Source: Liolophura sinensis
Taxonomy: Eukaryota; Mollusca; Polyplacophora; Chitonida; Chitonidae
DNA: 64,000 bases
Assembly: GCF_032854445.1 (NCBI RefSeq)
Contig: NC_088300.1
Coordinates: forward strand, 49,161,682-49,225,681
Direction of reading: 5' to 3'
Each line of letters opens with the position of its first letter. The first letter of the stretch is position 1. The notes beneath the pieces are model-generated. The model was not told the origin of the DNA. It saw only the letters and a list, made by a program, of their open reading frames with translations, and searched no databases. This document shows positions 1-14,300 of this stretch, one piece after another. The position numbers and the translations under genes are program-made.

Positions 1-184
1 GATAAGACTTTAGTAATTTATCAAAGTTTTTAATTCAATGATTTTACGATAAACATGTTATATCTGTGATAACATTACCCCTGAAAAATAGGCCAACACA
101 CGTAATCCACGTGACCTGTGAGAACGTGTGTACGCAGCAGTGTATAACGGATACATGCTCTCAAAACACATAGTACATGGGAAA

Positions 185-340
185 GTCTATCAGTAACCTG
201 CGGAAGGTTGTGGGTTCCTCCGAGCCCGGTTTCCTCCCACTATAAATTTGCTGACCGACATCGTATGTTAAAAAGTGAAATATTCTTGTGCAAAACACCA
301 CTTAAATAAACAAACCAATAAATAAATCAAAACAAAGGAA
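185..340 (+). mobile_element. Family 1 SINE, 5'-truncated
   Basis: Matches the body and tail of the SINE at 30646 from the cagcaacctgcgga block to a (aataaat) end; head missing. Confidence 0.75.
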
Positions 341-1062
341 AGAAGAATAATGATACTCATGCCTTATACACATAAATTGAAAATTAAACCTTCAAATGTA
401 TATTTTGACATTATTTGCTATTATAAATAGAACTAGTTTCTATAATTATGCTCACCACACTGGGTGAGAAGGCAAGCTGGTAGCTGTATAAAATATCAAA
501 TATCGGTACTCTCAAAGCTCATTTCACAGTTGCACCAGTGTCACCATGTCCAGTTAGAATTCTTATTTTACTTCTGCATCAATTAAAATTCACCATGAAA
601 GTCGAAAATTTCAACAAATGCCTTTCCTCAATGTCCTCATCCCTGGCACAACATCCAACTCCAGTATTAGTATTTATCAAAAAGCCAACCAACACACCGA
701 CCATCTTAGAACATCTGACAGCTTACCCTCATCACAAAGTACACTGACCCAATGTGAAACCCATCCAGACTAATGTAACCAATACCAGAACAAGAAAACT
801 AATGGAAGCAATTGTAATCTGAGGTTTTTTAATCCCCAAAGCCTATGATGACCTCATTCTTGATGTACCCTGTTAATCCTTCAGATCTACCCTGTAACAA
901 CATTATGTGTCCCATTTAGTTTGACATCATGCATGTTAGTTTGTTTGTGTTGTCATATCACCCACAATATGTGCTTTTTGTACAATATGTTGTTTACAAT
1001 ATGCTTTTTTTAAACTATGTGGTTTACAATTTGCTTTAAGCTTCACACTGTTACGATTATAT

Positions 1063-1306
1063 TTATTTATTTATTTGATTGCTGTTTTACACCGTACTCA
1101 AGAATATTTCACTTATATGATGGCGGCCAGCATTATGGTGGGAGGAAACTGGGCAGAGCCCAGGGGAAACCCACGACCATCCGTTGACAGATCTTCCTAC
1201 ATAGGGCCGGAGAGGAAGCCAGCATGGACTCACAGTGACCACATTGGTGAGAGAATCCTGGGTCATTACGCTGCGCTAGTGCGCTAACCAAGCCACAGAG
1301 GCCCCT
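1063..1306 (-). mobile_element. Family 1 SINE, near full length
   Basis: (ttta)n tail at the left, then ...ctcaagaatatttcactta..., gcggccagcattatggtggg, and head ending ccacagaggcccc. In gene A's leftmost intron of the window. Confidence 0.85.
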
Positions 1307-2273
1307 GTCATGATTATAAGTCTAGTCATATCACCATTTTCTCTACATTTACTGCACCCATGCACATAAGTTAAAGGTGGATGAAACATAAAAATGACAG
1401 ATGAAAAAAGTTCAGATGAAAGAGTGCGAAAAGCTATTCCTTAATGTGGTCTTCAATATTTTTTCTCTTTTTTCTTTTTTATAGTCTTTGTTTAATAATG
1501 TCATAAATGAGGATGAAACGCCGGTTTAAGAAATATTTTTGGGCTAGACTTTGTTCTTTTCAGCTCACAAATGTATTAAACCTCAATTTGTATCATATTT
1601 ATATTATTAATATGTTCATGAATATTATCATAATTTAGGTTTCGATATAACAACAAATTTACATTCAAATAAATTTATTAGACAAGCATCACATCCTTAT
1701 TTAGAACATTATTATACCACAACGATAAATACCAAAAGTTGGTCCTAAATACCCACCATACAAAAATATTTTCAAATACCCTTTTCTCTTGAAAAAAAAA
1801 ATCAAAAAGAATACCAAAGATCATATTTGAAAATAAGTTTTGACGCTCTTTCGTCTGATTTTGGCATCATTTTTATGTTTTCTTCTCCTTTAAGGTGTTT
1901 TAAGTTAATGCTGTACTGTAACATGCCAACTAGCTATGTTAGAATTCATGAAACAAGATTTTGTCAACTCTGCTATCGTCATTGTAACAACCACGTTTGC
2001 TTCCAATACCTGCATTTTTTCATCATGCCCTGTCAGGAATGACTTGTATGTCTTGTATGAATTCAATGAAAATTTACCAAGCTGCATATGAGTTGGAAAG
2101 CAGGTTGGCTGACTGCTGAAAAGTTTGTTCTCCATTAACATATGCCTTTACTGAGACTGGGTCAAAACGACCTGGAATTTATCCTACATTTTTAATTAAT
2201 AGGCTTAGGGTGCAAACAGCTAAATTTGTCTGCCTGAATAAGAGAGAAAAGGCGACCGGGAAAGGCATCTCAC

Positions 2274-2374
2274 CTGAGGATACCAGAGACTGTAATATCC
2301 ATGCTGGAATTGCCATAGAGAGCGTTTCCGATAAAGTAGCCCTCACCAAGTGGACCTCCTGGTTTGTCCAGAAA
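2274..2374 (-). CDS. PROM: Gene A exon 13 (last in window)
   Basis: 101 nt, phase 0 to 2. Encodes [20 protein letters not shown] and a hydrophobic end; extracellular loop 2. Acceptor ctcttcacag, donor CAG|GTGAGATG. Paralogue of 54661-54761 (about 89% identical). No counterpart of the next B exon (DCRDGK...) is visible down to position 1, so the gene continues off the window. Confidence 0.87.
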
Positions 2375-5300
2375 CTGTGAAGAGAAATGAGATAGTATTT
2401 TATCTGCAGCCAAAGACTGCACATGTATATCTATAGTAGAGTGATTTACTAGCTGAAGCTAGTGAACCATACCATGAAAAAAACCTTGTGGATCTAATAT
2501 AGCATCATACATCCATCAAACTCCTCCTGTTGCATTTGTATCTATATTTAACAATGTTAATGCTTATTCAAACATTACAGCCTATTATAAAAGGCTACAT
2601 TTGAAGGAACAAGATTTCTGAAATGAAAAAATTTGAATCAACGCTTAACCATGGTCAAAATCAGAATGATTACTTATTCTGTCAACAGATGCCATGATAA
2701 ACACTGTACATGCTATAATCACATAATAGCCAACAACAATTACATGCAGAAATACATGGAGATAAACAATACCTTTGAAAATTTTCACTCTTAATACTTT
2801 GGAACAAAAATATCACTTTTGAGAGAGAGCCTCAAAACTAAAAATATTGCAAAGCAGCAGAAATCTACATATCTGATATCCCTAGAATCTTGTCAGACAA
2901 CGTTGCAATCAGAAAAGGTGGAAAAATCAGAAATGTCAAATTTTTCAAATTGATCACAAATTGCTATGACAAATTCTGACGGGTACTTCGGTGGTGGTAG
3001 CACTTTGGTGGCATGGACTCATCCTACCCAAAGGAAATGCAGTACTGTTATGTGAACAACTGCCATCAGCTTCTAAATTTAGCTTGCCACTGTTTACATA
3101 TGCTGAGTTCAGGGCCTGCTGTCTGCCTCTGCCTTAGAATGTTCCAGAATACGCTCAGTTCGGGGCCTGTTTGTTTACAACAAGTGTTAAAGAATTTCCT
3201 TATTCTAGAAAATTCCACCAGTCTATATAAGACCTATGAAAGCAGGTCAAAAGAGGAGAAAAGAGAATTATTGAGAGTTTTGGATGCTTTTGCTGTGTGT
3301 AACTTTAGTAGGCCTTTTGTGCTGAATTTTGGTGCCTTTATAGCCTCTGGCTTTGTTATATCTCCACCGAGCACTTGTTCAGTCTGAACTTGTATATTTA
3401 ATTTGTGCTCTTGTGTACACAGTGCTTATTAGTACACGGACCCTGTCTGTGGATTTGTGTGTATATTTCGTCATACACTCAGCTATACTGTGGATTTTCC
3501 CTCTTATGAATATTGCCTCTGTGCATTTATGCCTGTGTTGTTTTCAGCATTGTGGAATATATGCATCCGTTTGGACTTGACACCGTTGTACATCTGTTAT
3601 CTGTTCTTGTTAAACCTAATGAATTCTTGAAAAATAAAATCTGCTACTTTTTTGTGCGGCTAAACTGTCATGTATTTCGAACAAGCCATCTCGTGTACAC
3701 ATACCTGTTAAATATGACGTAAAAACCCAAGTATATATAACGTACCTCAGTGTACAGTGGCGAGTTGATATCAGACGCAGGCTGACACACCCATCTCTCT
3801 AGAGGGGCCCCCAGGGCGTAAGTGAGGGTGGCAAGTAACATGAAAAGCCAGGAGAAGGCAAAAATCAGGATCACTGACCTGAAACATGCACATTTAACTG
3901 TTTAAGGTCAGATGCAACAAGGCTGTCTCGGGCCATCTTACAACAACATATCTCTTGTTACGTTTATCATTTATTAATGTAACGGTAATGAAGGATACCA
4001 CCCTGCCACAATAAGGAAGACGCCAAACATCAATTAAGGACAAGCCAGTCGGCTTCACAAGTTGATTCCTGTGACAATGATTGGACAGGCCACTTAAAGT
4101 AAATAGTTGCAGGTGTCCATGATAAAGGGGGATAACTCCTGTCCTTGATAAAGGCGGATAACTTCTGTTCTTGATAAAGAGGGATAACTCCTGCTGGCAA
4201 AGAGTTACCAACAGTAGCCTCCATTGAGACCTGCCTTATACATTTAAGATGGCATTAAAAAGATATATTCTGCCCAAACTATGTAACATTTAGAAAAAAA
4301 CAGCAATCCTTTCATGCTGTCTTAGAATGAAAACACAAATATATTCCTTAGCTTTAATGATTTATCATGATAAAGTTAAGAACATATAATCTTCAAAAAT
4401 TTGGGAATGATAACAGCATTTTGAATAAAATCATAAGTTAATTACAATAAACAATGACGAGTGTTGAAATAGTTGATATATTTCATTGGACAGGTCATGG
4501 GAATTTGAGGGAGTCTATCATCGTTTGAAAAATACATGGGAAAGATAAAATGGTAAAACCTTCAATATGGATGTACCAGGAAAGAGAGAAAAAATAACAC
4601 TTACCCAAAAAAGGAGGAAAAAAAAAAGAATCACTACTGGGCTAAGGATACTTAGGAAAACAACATGGATTTTGAGTACAACAGGTTAATTGTGGATTGT
4701 ATACATATTTGTTGACAAATTTAATTACCTATTTATTTAACTGGTGTTTAACACTGAACACGTACGGCCTGAGAGGAAGCCAGCATGAGCAGGAGAGGAA
4801 GCCAGCATGAGCCAGCTGGTCACAGCAACTGCACTGGTGGGAGTTGCTGGGTCATTGCGTCGCGCTGACGTGCTAACCCCCTCTGCCACAGAGGCCTCTT
4901 GTTCACAAGTGTCTACAGTGTTGTCTACATAAATCATTTCCACAACTGAATTCAAAAGAATGCATAAATTCCAATGAAACACCCATTTGTATTAAAAAAA
5001 AACAGGGCTGAGGAATTAAGTGAAAGAAGTGTAACTATGGATAAGTAGAGAGATGACATTATATCATACGCAATCAGCATGTTTCCCCCAGCATTAGACA
5101 GACTGCTTCTCTCAGTGGGTGGATCATCAACGCTGGAGAAAAAGATCCCGAGGAAGAGGCCTAACCACATGAGGACCGTTATCACCAACACCAGTCCAGC
5201 CAATCCCATGCCAGCATTCACCCTGATATCAACATAAAGTAATTGATTGATTGGTGTTTTACACTATTTCATATAGTTTGTATAAATTTCATAGATATGT

Positions 5301-8300
5301 TTGCTGGTCTGATTGAATGGGTAATTTAAGCACTTACACGAACAGTTAACAACTCACCAGCTGATGTCACCATCATATGTCACATGCACCTGTGTGTTTC
5401 AATTATAGGACAGCATATCTGTACTCAACATTAATTTTAGGAGATTGTAAATAATTACAACTGGTAGCTTACAATTCCATCACATGAAAAGGTGTCAATT
5501 GTAAATGAGAGCTTATAATCTTATGATCTGGCTCATAATGTGCATAGGATTACTACCCCTTTTATGTTAAAGCAGCCCCTGCACTTAAGAATAATACATG
5601 TATGTTTATATCCTGTAGGGCAGGAACATAGGCAGTGAACACCAACAAAAGCCAGTGAGAATTTGAACACAAATGGCCCTGCGTCCTGACAAACTTTCTG
5701 ACTGAAGCCAGGATTTGATCAGGACTTACAGCTTTTATAATAATACTGTAATGGTGTAGAGCTTAAATGCATCAGATCCCTCAGTTCTTAAAGACAGTCT
5801 GTCCAGTGGGTGTACCTGTAGGCATCATACTGTTTGACATAGTCAATGTAAACATCAGCAGCTCCACTGTAATCAGACACATTAAACGTTGAGGTCAGCA
5901 AGCTCATTATGGAGATCAAATCTTGTAAACTTTGGTCTTCAAAATTGTTCATGGTAGTTTTCACATCTGAAACAGTAAGACACATTTGTGCCAGGGAAAT
6001 GCATGAAGTCAAGAACAGGGTAATGATGTTTATCAAAATGTATTGCTTAGAAAGAGTCTAAATGAGAAAGTGCATGGCTAATTCACTCATGACATACAAA
6101 AATTACTACTGCCGGTAAACATGGTAATGTATCTTCATGATTACAACATAAGAGGATTTTATGAATATATTTTTTTTACATGATTTTGACAAGCAAAATT
6201 TAGATTCAAACAAAATGTTTTAAAATAAATTTTGCTAAAACCAAAAAATGCAAACTTTTCTAGACAGCTGACCACTATTTTTGTTTTTTTTTTGAAACCG
6301 AATTAAAAAGCAAGTTTTAAGTGGTTGTATAATAAATAGGTTATTGGTCTGTATAGCTCGGTATTGTCTCGTTCTGGCACTGGGAAGCAGTACTTACCAG
6401 TTTGTGATATGACATTCCATGTTAAGTACATGAGAGATTTACTCAAGTCAATTATGATTTCAATATGCTAATACAGCACTTCTCACATTTCAAAGATTAC
6501 AAAGGGATACCAGTTAAAATTGCTTATAGGCTTGAGAAGTGAATGCTGAAGTCACTCACCCTCAATGGCAGACTGGATCTTAGTTCTCAATTCACAGGGA
6601 AGGTCATTCAGCACTGTTAATGCCTACAAGAAGACATCAGCATATTGACAAACCAGGAACATATATTCAGGCATTGAGGACTGGTCATCAACTGATCTAA
6701 ATCAAGATAGGTCTCCAGCTCTGGCACAAATTACTGTCAATAAACATACCTGTCATCCAAGAGTTAACAAATATCACACCCCTAAATCCACATGGAAATA
6801 CACACATCAAACATCATTCTATTGTTCACAAAACCACAAATCTCAATATTTCGATCTGTTTCAGTACAAGTGCAAATCACAATAGCTGCAAGATTTCCCA
6901 ACTAGTATTTTGTGTTGTCTTACAATAAGACACATTGTTCAGTGAATGGCCTAGGTAAAACCAGAATGCAGATGTCTGAAATATCCATCTTCCACCCCAT
7001 AACATTTCCGAAAATAAATAAAAAGATAGTACAATACACATAAAAATATAGAATGTAAAATATGTCTTCTGCCTGCTCATTTAGCTGTAAGCATGAAAAA
7101 ACATTATGATGTCATGTATCTGAATGGGGGTAACTATTAAAAAAAGTAATAATCAGACTGTCATTATTACTAAGCATGTACATGCTTAGATGATATAAAA
7201 GATACACACAAAGTTTCAGGGAAGTAGGTACAATACTTTAGCAGGCGTTCCATGGAGAAAATCTGTGCACATGAAAATTCATTATTGCACTAAGTACCTG
7301 AATGGGAGTAATTATGAAAATAATTACCATACCGTAATTAAACTTAAGCATGCACAAGTTTAGATAACGTGGAAGATGATTTCATGGAAATAGGTTCAGT
7401 ACTTCAGGAAGAGTTGCATGGACAAAAACTGAATACATGTACGTAAGGAAGAGCACTATTACGCAGAGTACTAAACAGAGTAATTACTAAGAACAACCCA
7501 ATTGTCATTAAACTTAAACTGTCATCAAAATCGGCGCAATAGTTTCTTCGGAGATGCATTTCCAAAATCATGTCTACAGAGAGAAGGATGGAGATTTCAG
7601 TATTCCTCCCACTAACTTTGTTGATGGGTGAATAAAGAAAGGAGACCCATGTTAAAACATAGGACACCTGCGTTAAAAGACAAAAAGCCCATGCTATAAG
7701 ATAAGGGGCCACGAATCCATAGTTGACTTTATTAAGTAAAAATTTCAATCCCGTCACAATGCTTAATTTTTAGTTAAGCGTCTTAAATGACATTGATGAA
7801 GTGGTCAAAATTTTGCTTTATGAAGCACCAAATTAAGGTCTAAAATCATATTTCATATTTTGAGTGAAGTCAAAACTGACTTCATGGAACGGGCCCCAGA
7901 TGTGAAAAATTTCACAGACTGACTTATAGGATGCCCAGTTACAGCAAAAAATTTTGAATTCTTTTTGTAACATAGGTGCTTTCTTGAGAGGGCATAAAAC
8001 ATAAATGATGACTTACGGAGTCCACGGTGGTTGTGACTGGGAACTGTATGGCATTGTCAATGGCACTGATTTGACTAGTGACGGATGGAAACTGAAAATA
8101 AATAAGACAATATCAAATACTGAATTTACCCTACAAATTCACCTCAAAAAGTACATTTTCTAAAGCAAACACCTCTCACCAATGCAGTCACCATGAGTTC
8201 AAGTCCAGCTCATGCTGGCTTCCTCTCCGGCAGTACGTGGGAAGGTCTGGCAGCAACATGTGGATGGTCGTAGGTTTCCACCGGGCTCTGCCTGGCTTCC

Positions 8301-11300
8301 TTCCACCATAATGCTGGTCGCAGTTGAATAATTGAAATATTCTTGAGTACGGCATAATACACTAATCAAATAAATAAATAAACCTAAAGCAAACATAGGT
8401 TTTAAAGTAGTACTTTAGTGCAGACACTTACACTTTTCAGTAAGATATCACTATACTTTCAAAGCATCGGCTAGAATCCAAAACAAGGCAGGTGCACAGG
8501 CAACATGAATACATTACACTTGGGGGTGCATCAGAACAGTGGCTGTATACTTAATCATGTATACATACAATTTTAGTATTGTACATTCATTTTGAAAAAT
8601 AAACCATTGAATACAAGGCCTTTGCTATCACAAAAAAAAAAAAGCCAAGCGTTTCCGTTCAACAACCATCCACATGATCAGATAAAAGTATATTTGCATT
8701 TAAATCAACTAACTTATTTCACATAGGCGAGCTAAAATGAGTAACTGGAGTCAAATACGGTGCTCATACATGCACAACAATTGACCTGACAACAGCATAT
8801 TAACGACATTTTCACAAAGCAGATAATGGATCCACCACCGTATAAATGCAAGTGAAATATTGTGGGTAATGCATAAAACACCACTGAAGAAATACCACAC
8901 AATGTACAATTTCACTGACAGCAAACAGAATAAGCGGAGAATCAATGTACTATTGACACTGATACCACTTTCCAGGACATAGTACAGGTGAGGAAGAGGA
9001 GGCAGGGATAAGCTGAAACTTAGATTTAGCTGCAAGGCTACCAAAGAGTTTTCCTGAAGAAGACATATTAATGCAAAACTTCAGCTCAATACATAAAGTC
9101 ATGACTTTGGTAATTTAACGTCATTAATATGTACACAGAGCATCAGCGATGGAGCATGCCCAACATGGGCATTAGTGAAGTGGTTTTGCAGATATAGTGG
9201 TGACAACACGAAAAAAAAAAAAAAATATCAACAAAAAAATCACAAAAAGATCGATTCATAATAATAATTCATTTTAAACAGTTTTCTGGGCCATTGGTAG
9301 GTACGTAAGTACTTTAAGTTTAACAGCTTTAAAGCTACGGCAAAAAATTGAAGATCTTATTTGGTTTACTAGACTTTATAATTCCTATTCAGTCTGTTGT
9401 ATTGTTTACATTAACTGACATTTTTCGGAAAATATAGTCCCAGGAGGTTTAATTAGGAGTCAAATGCAACTCATTTTTGTATTTAGCTGAACCAACTCAA
9501 AAATTCTGAATTTCTTCCGGCGGTATATCCCTTTAAATGAAACGGTTCTTAGATAAGACGTTTATATCAAAACAGTTTACATATGGATAGACGACGGGAA
9601 AGATCAACAAGCAGCGCTATACGGGAAGGGGTCGGTAATGGGCCGTTTCCCACTACTCTCGATCACCTGCTGGTTGGAACAATTACTGGCGCAGCAGTCA
9701 TATTTGTCCTTAGTCACTGTACAACTGTTTCTGTAGGCTATATTGTTTTCTTTTTGTTTGTGAAGGCATTAGGGGAGAACACTTTTGTTCACATTGACTG
9801 AGTTACATGTACTTTCAATGAAAGAAGATATTACTATTAATAATGTTATATCATAATACGCCCCGTCATTAATAACAGGTGTATGAAAACAATACTACTT
9901 ACTGTAGACGTGTCGTAGCTGCTGTCGAGACTGTTCAGATCAATGTTTCCTCCACAGTTACAGCTTGCAAATGTGTTCTGAATATTCCCTTTCACTGTGC
10001 TTAGTGAGTTTTTAAGGGCAGACAGATTGGTGTCCACATCTGTACTGCCGGTGTCGATAAAGCCTAAAGTTGATGACAGGGAATCGATTGCTGCAAAATG
10101 ACACAAGATATTACAGGGTTTGATAGAATGTAAAGACAGAAGCATACACAGACAAGTAAGGGTAGTGACGAAACCTGAATACATCGCCAGCTAACCTTCT
10201 GTGATGGGAAAGTATTGTCAACAGCTCGTCTATTAATGTGCTTCAGTTTAAATGTAGACTGGACATTCTTTAAACTCATGTAGTGGCATATTAATTCTCT
10301 AATAATACAAATCATTAGATACAAGAAAGATAGCTGATGCACGTTTGTTTTGGAAGGCTTTATCGCATTTTTTTTATCAAAATAGCATAATACAGGACAA
10401 AATGTGTAAAAACATACACGAAATATAGCATATTTCCCAAAATTACTGGAAAATATGGGACAGAGCTAAATATATAGGACTTGAAATATGTAACCTGATG
10501 AAAGCCAAGAGTTTCCTGAAGATGGAGTGAAAACTGCGAGACCCAAACATAAAACCTTACTCCGGCTAGAAAGTTTAAACCCTGGAAAACAAACTTCATA
10601 TACATGTACAATTTCAGAGTTAAGAGGTATGTTCATCAAGAAGATGTACTGAAAAGAACAGCTGACCTTAACAAAAGACTTCCCAAATACAGATGCCTAA
10701 AGCAAAAATCTAAAACAAGAAAAAGTAGAATGACACTATCACATACAGATATTATTCTCTAATTAGATAGTGATAAGATCTTGCCATTAACTGAGTAAAT
10801 GTTGATTTAGGGTAGTAAAAAACTTCCTTGTGGGCAGCTCTAGCATCAACTCGAGGAAGTGGTCTTTGATATGATAATCACTGTTCACGATTGGCTATCT
10901 GTGTACTATGGGTGGCCATTGGAATCGTATGACTGGCTGAGCAAATACTCAGCTGACAACAGTGGATGGTTTAAACATTAGGTCACAGCCTAGGAAGGCA
11001 CATGCATAGGTCACTGTCATTGGCTCCTAGAATTAATACAGATGTGAAAAGCTTTCTACAGATAAGTCCAAAAATTAGGTGAACTTTGACACTCCATAAA
11101 TCTGGTAACATAGCTAGAGAGACAATAAACTTAAATTGCATTAAAAGTTTTACTGGTCAAATATGTTGAAGATTTAGGGTAACCTTCAATCCATGAAACC
11201 TTTCATCTGAGTATGTACATTGACACGCCATACCTTGTACAAGGGAGTTAAAAAAAAGCTTAAACTTCAATTCAAGCATTAGAGCTCATTATGCAAGAGC

Positions 11301-14300
11301 TACATAGTAAAACCTCATGTAATGCAGCAATCTTGAATTATTGACTCACTTTGCATTAAAGTGATAGCACTCATGCTATTAACTGTAAAGTTTGAGTCCT
11401 GCTGTAAGAGTACCGATACTCGAGTTCCGCATACTACGTCGATTGCTGTAAACAATAAAGAACATATTTCAGTAGCTAGAAAATACTGATATCAAGGACA
11501 CTCCATTCTGAGTAACCGATTAATTAATCACTTATTTATAACCGATTTATTTTGTTTGCTGGTACCTGGGATAGGGACCAGGGATAAGCCACTAACATTA
11601 GTAACACTAAGATACAGGTGAACTTTCTCATGTGGGACATAGACTTGCATCCCAAATTGACTGAACGTATCAGATGTATTGAATCAAAGGAAGACATATG
11701 AACGACCACACAAGTGTTGTTCACCACCCACTTACCCTAATTCTTCAACGTTTAAACCGCCTCTGCGATTAATATTTTGAAACATTCCGACAGTTCCATG
11801 AAGCTTGTATTTTCAGTGACACAAAGAAAATCATTTTTAGCATCATTTTCATGTTAATGGTATGCATAAATTCCACTAAAAAGTGCTTCAGTGGTTGAAA
11901 AGGTTGACGATGTCATGGAGTATAAAAGTTGCACACCCATTCATGCATGCAATGACCGGTCATGCTGGCTTCCTCTCCAATATGTGAGAATGTCTGCAAG
12001 CAACCTGTGGATGGTCCTCGGCTCTGCCCAGCTTCCTCCCACCATAATGCTCGCCAAATTTGTTTCAGTGAAATATTCGTGAGTATGGCGTTAAACATGA
12101 TTGAAATAAATAAATTAATGAGAGTAAAATTATAAATTAACATACAATTTAAATCTCGCAGGATCACATCCTCCACAAAGTTGTAGTTGTTAGTACCTAG
12201 ATGTGTAATTTGCTGAAAACATCAAAGAACATCACAGGTTAGCAAACAGGTACATGTCCGCAGTCATTCTCTCATTTAACTCACATGTGTGGTGTCAGGC
12301 TGAAATGAGAACAGTTTGGAAACTGCCATTTGTCAATGTTGTTAAATACTGAAAGTTTTAAGTACAATCCACTACAAATATTAATTTGCATTCAAACAAG
12401 CCAATACACAAAATCTATATCCCACCCTAAATATGCAAGAGTTATAAATCATGGATAAGGATGGTCTTCAAACTTAATCTGAGGGACCACACAAAATAAT
12501 GTGAGAAAATAAGCACAGATCCAGTTGGGTTTCAAACTAGATGTCACATCAAAACAGTCGATCTGTATACAGAATTTCATCAAAATCTGACAATATTTGG
12601 AGCTGTTATTTCAAAAACTCTGTAATGCAGGATCAGACAGATGAACACATGAATATACCTCATAACTGCATTTTTCAAAAGTGTGGGCTAAAAACTAGCA
12701 AGAGACCTGCAGCACTTTTCAGCCCTGCATATTCCACGCAGCTTTATAAGATACTAGACCATCTTGGACAACTTCATGAATATCTTTTCAATATATTAAG
12801 TGTTTTAGTGGTTATAACATTTATGCAAATTAAGCTGCTTGTGATCCAAATTAATGTAATACACTGAAAGGCCAAAAAGCTTATGAAAGAGTCACAATGA
12901 CCATCTCGAGAGAAACAAACAGATTTCCTTTTAATAGGTTCACAGATATGAGATAGTTATGTAAATCTAGCTGATTCATAAGCAAATAAATGCAAGGATA
13001 AACCTGAAAAGTTGATCAAGCCACATGTACGAGACCCAAGGTTCATCTCCACAAAAGTTCATATATTACCTTTGAATAGGTTCATAGATACAGCTGACAC
13101 AAAGATGTGGACATATGCACAGATAGACTGACAGAACCCTGACAAAACTCCAGAACCCTATAAAAGGCGTCAAGATTATGTATACTTACTTGTTTAAGCA
13201 GATCCATGTACTCAGAAACATCTGTTATGCTATCATTATACAATGTCTCAAAATTATCAATGGCAACGGTCATACGTCTGTTTGTCACAAATAAACATAT
13301 CACACCAACACTGTATAAAGAAAAAAAGAGAAAACTACAATTATTATACATGTACAAAAACACATGTACACATGTGTAACGGGAGCAGCCTTCCAGTGCT
13401 TATATGAGCAGCAGCTAGGGGGGAATTTCCCTTCAGCAGCTCTTTGGTTGCTGAGACCCAAGTTTGAATCCTTTTGTGACTCACGTAGTTAAATCCTTCA
13501 ACCATTACACATGTATGGTTCCAAAAAGGTAAATAATGTCAGGAATACTACTACATGTATATATGATGCAAAAGAGTGATCATTTATTGTGTCGAGGTCT
13601 CCATGTAACAGTACGCTAGTACAGCACCATCAGAAATTCTGCAAGGTCAAGTCCAGCTCACACTGTCATTCGTGAAAAGGCCTGTCAGCAACCTGGGGAC
13701 GGTCATGTTTTTCTCTCGGGGAAAGTGAAATATTCTTTAGTGTGGCATAAAACACGAATGAAATGAATTTATTGCACTTAAAGCTTAAAACTGTTTGTGT
13801 ACGTCTGCACAGCAGAAAGCAAACACATGCATGTGCTAATCAGTGCAAATACCTTATTTCACTAGTGTAATAATAAAGAAATTCAATTCCTATTCCTAAT
13901 ACAAAATTCCTAGAAAAAAGAATAATAACACTTGCAAAAGCCTGAACCTTTCTGACTGTATCAGCTTTGCTGGGAAATTTTTGAAATTGTTTTAGATCCA
14001 GCCAGTTTTAAATTTCAGCAAAATGAACTTAATTTTTCTTATCAGCTTTATCAGCTTGTATTAATTTATTTGATTGATGTTTTACGCAGAGCTCAAGAAT
14101 GTATTATCAGCTTTTACATAATCATCTCAAGACATGATATCATTCTCTATGATTTTGCATGCCTGGAAATCAGCCCTCATGATTTTCCAGGAATTCCTAC
14201 AGATGTAAACAGATTTGTCACTTCTCACCTAATTAACAGGACCAGGAAGCCAAAAATGCCAGCATAAGTCATCCTCTTGCGTGTGTTGTTGTTGGCTGGA

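Larger units (their letters stand above)
1..2273. other. Intron of gene A at left edge
   Basis: No exon counterpart of gene B exons 53657-53738 or later ones is visible here. Contains the SINE copies at 185-340 and 1063-1306; otherwise nothing recognised. Confidence 0.65.

Noticed and set aside
3013-3387. 124-residue open frame on the plus strand
   Set aside because: No recognisable domain or coding signature; lies in the LTR-like insertion within an intron.
12541-12867. 108-residue open frame on the plus strand
   Set aside because: Intronic, no family resemblance; parts resemble a dispersed repeat also seen near 46890-46990.
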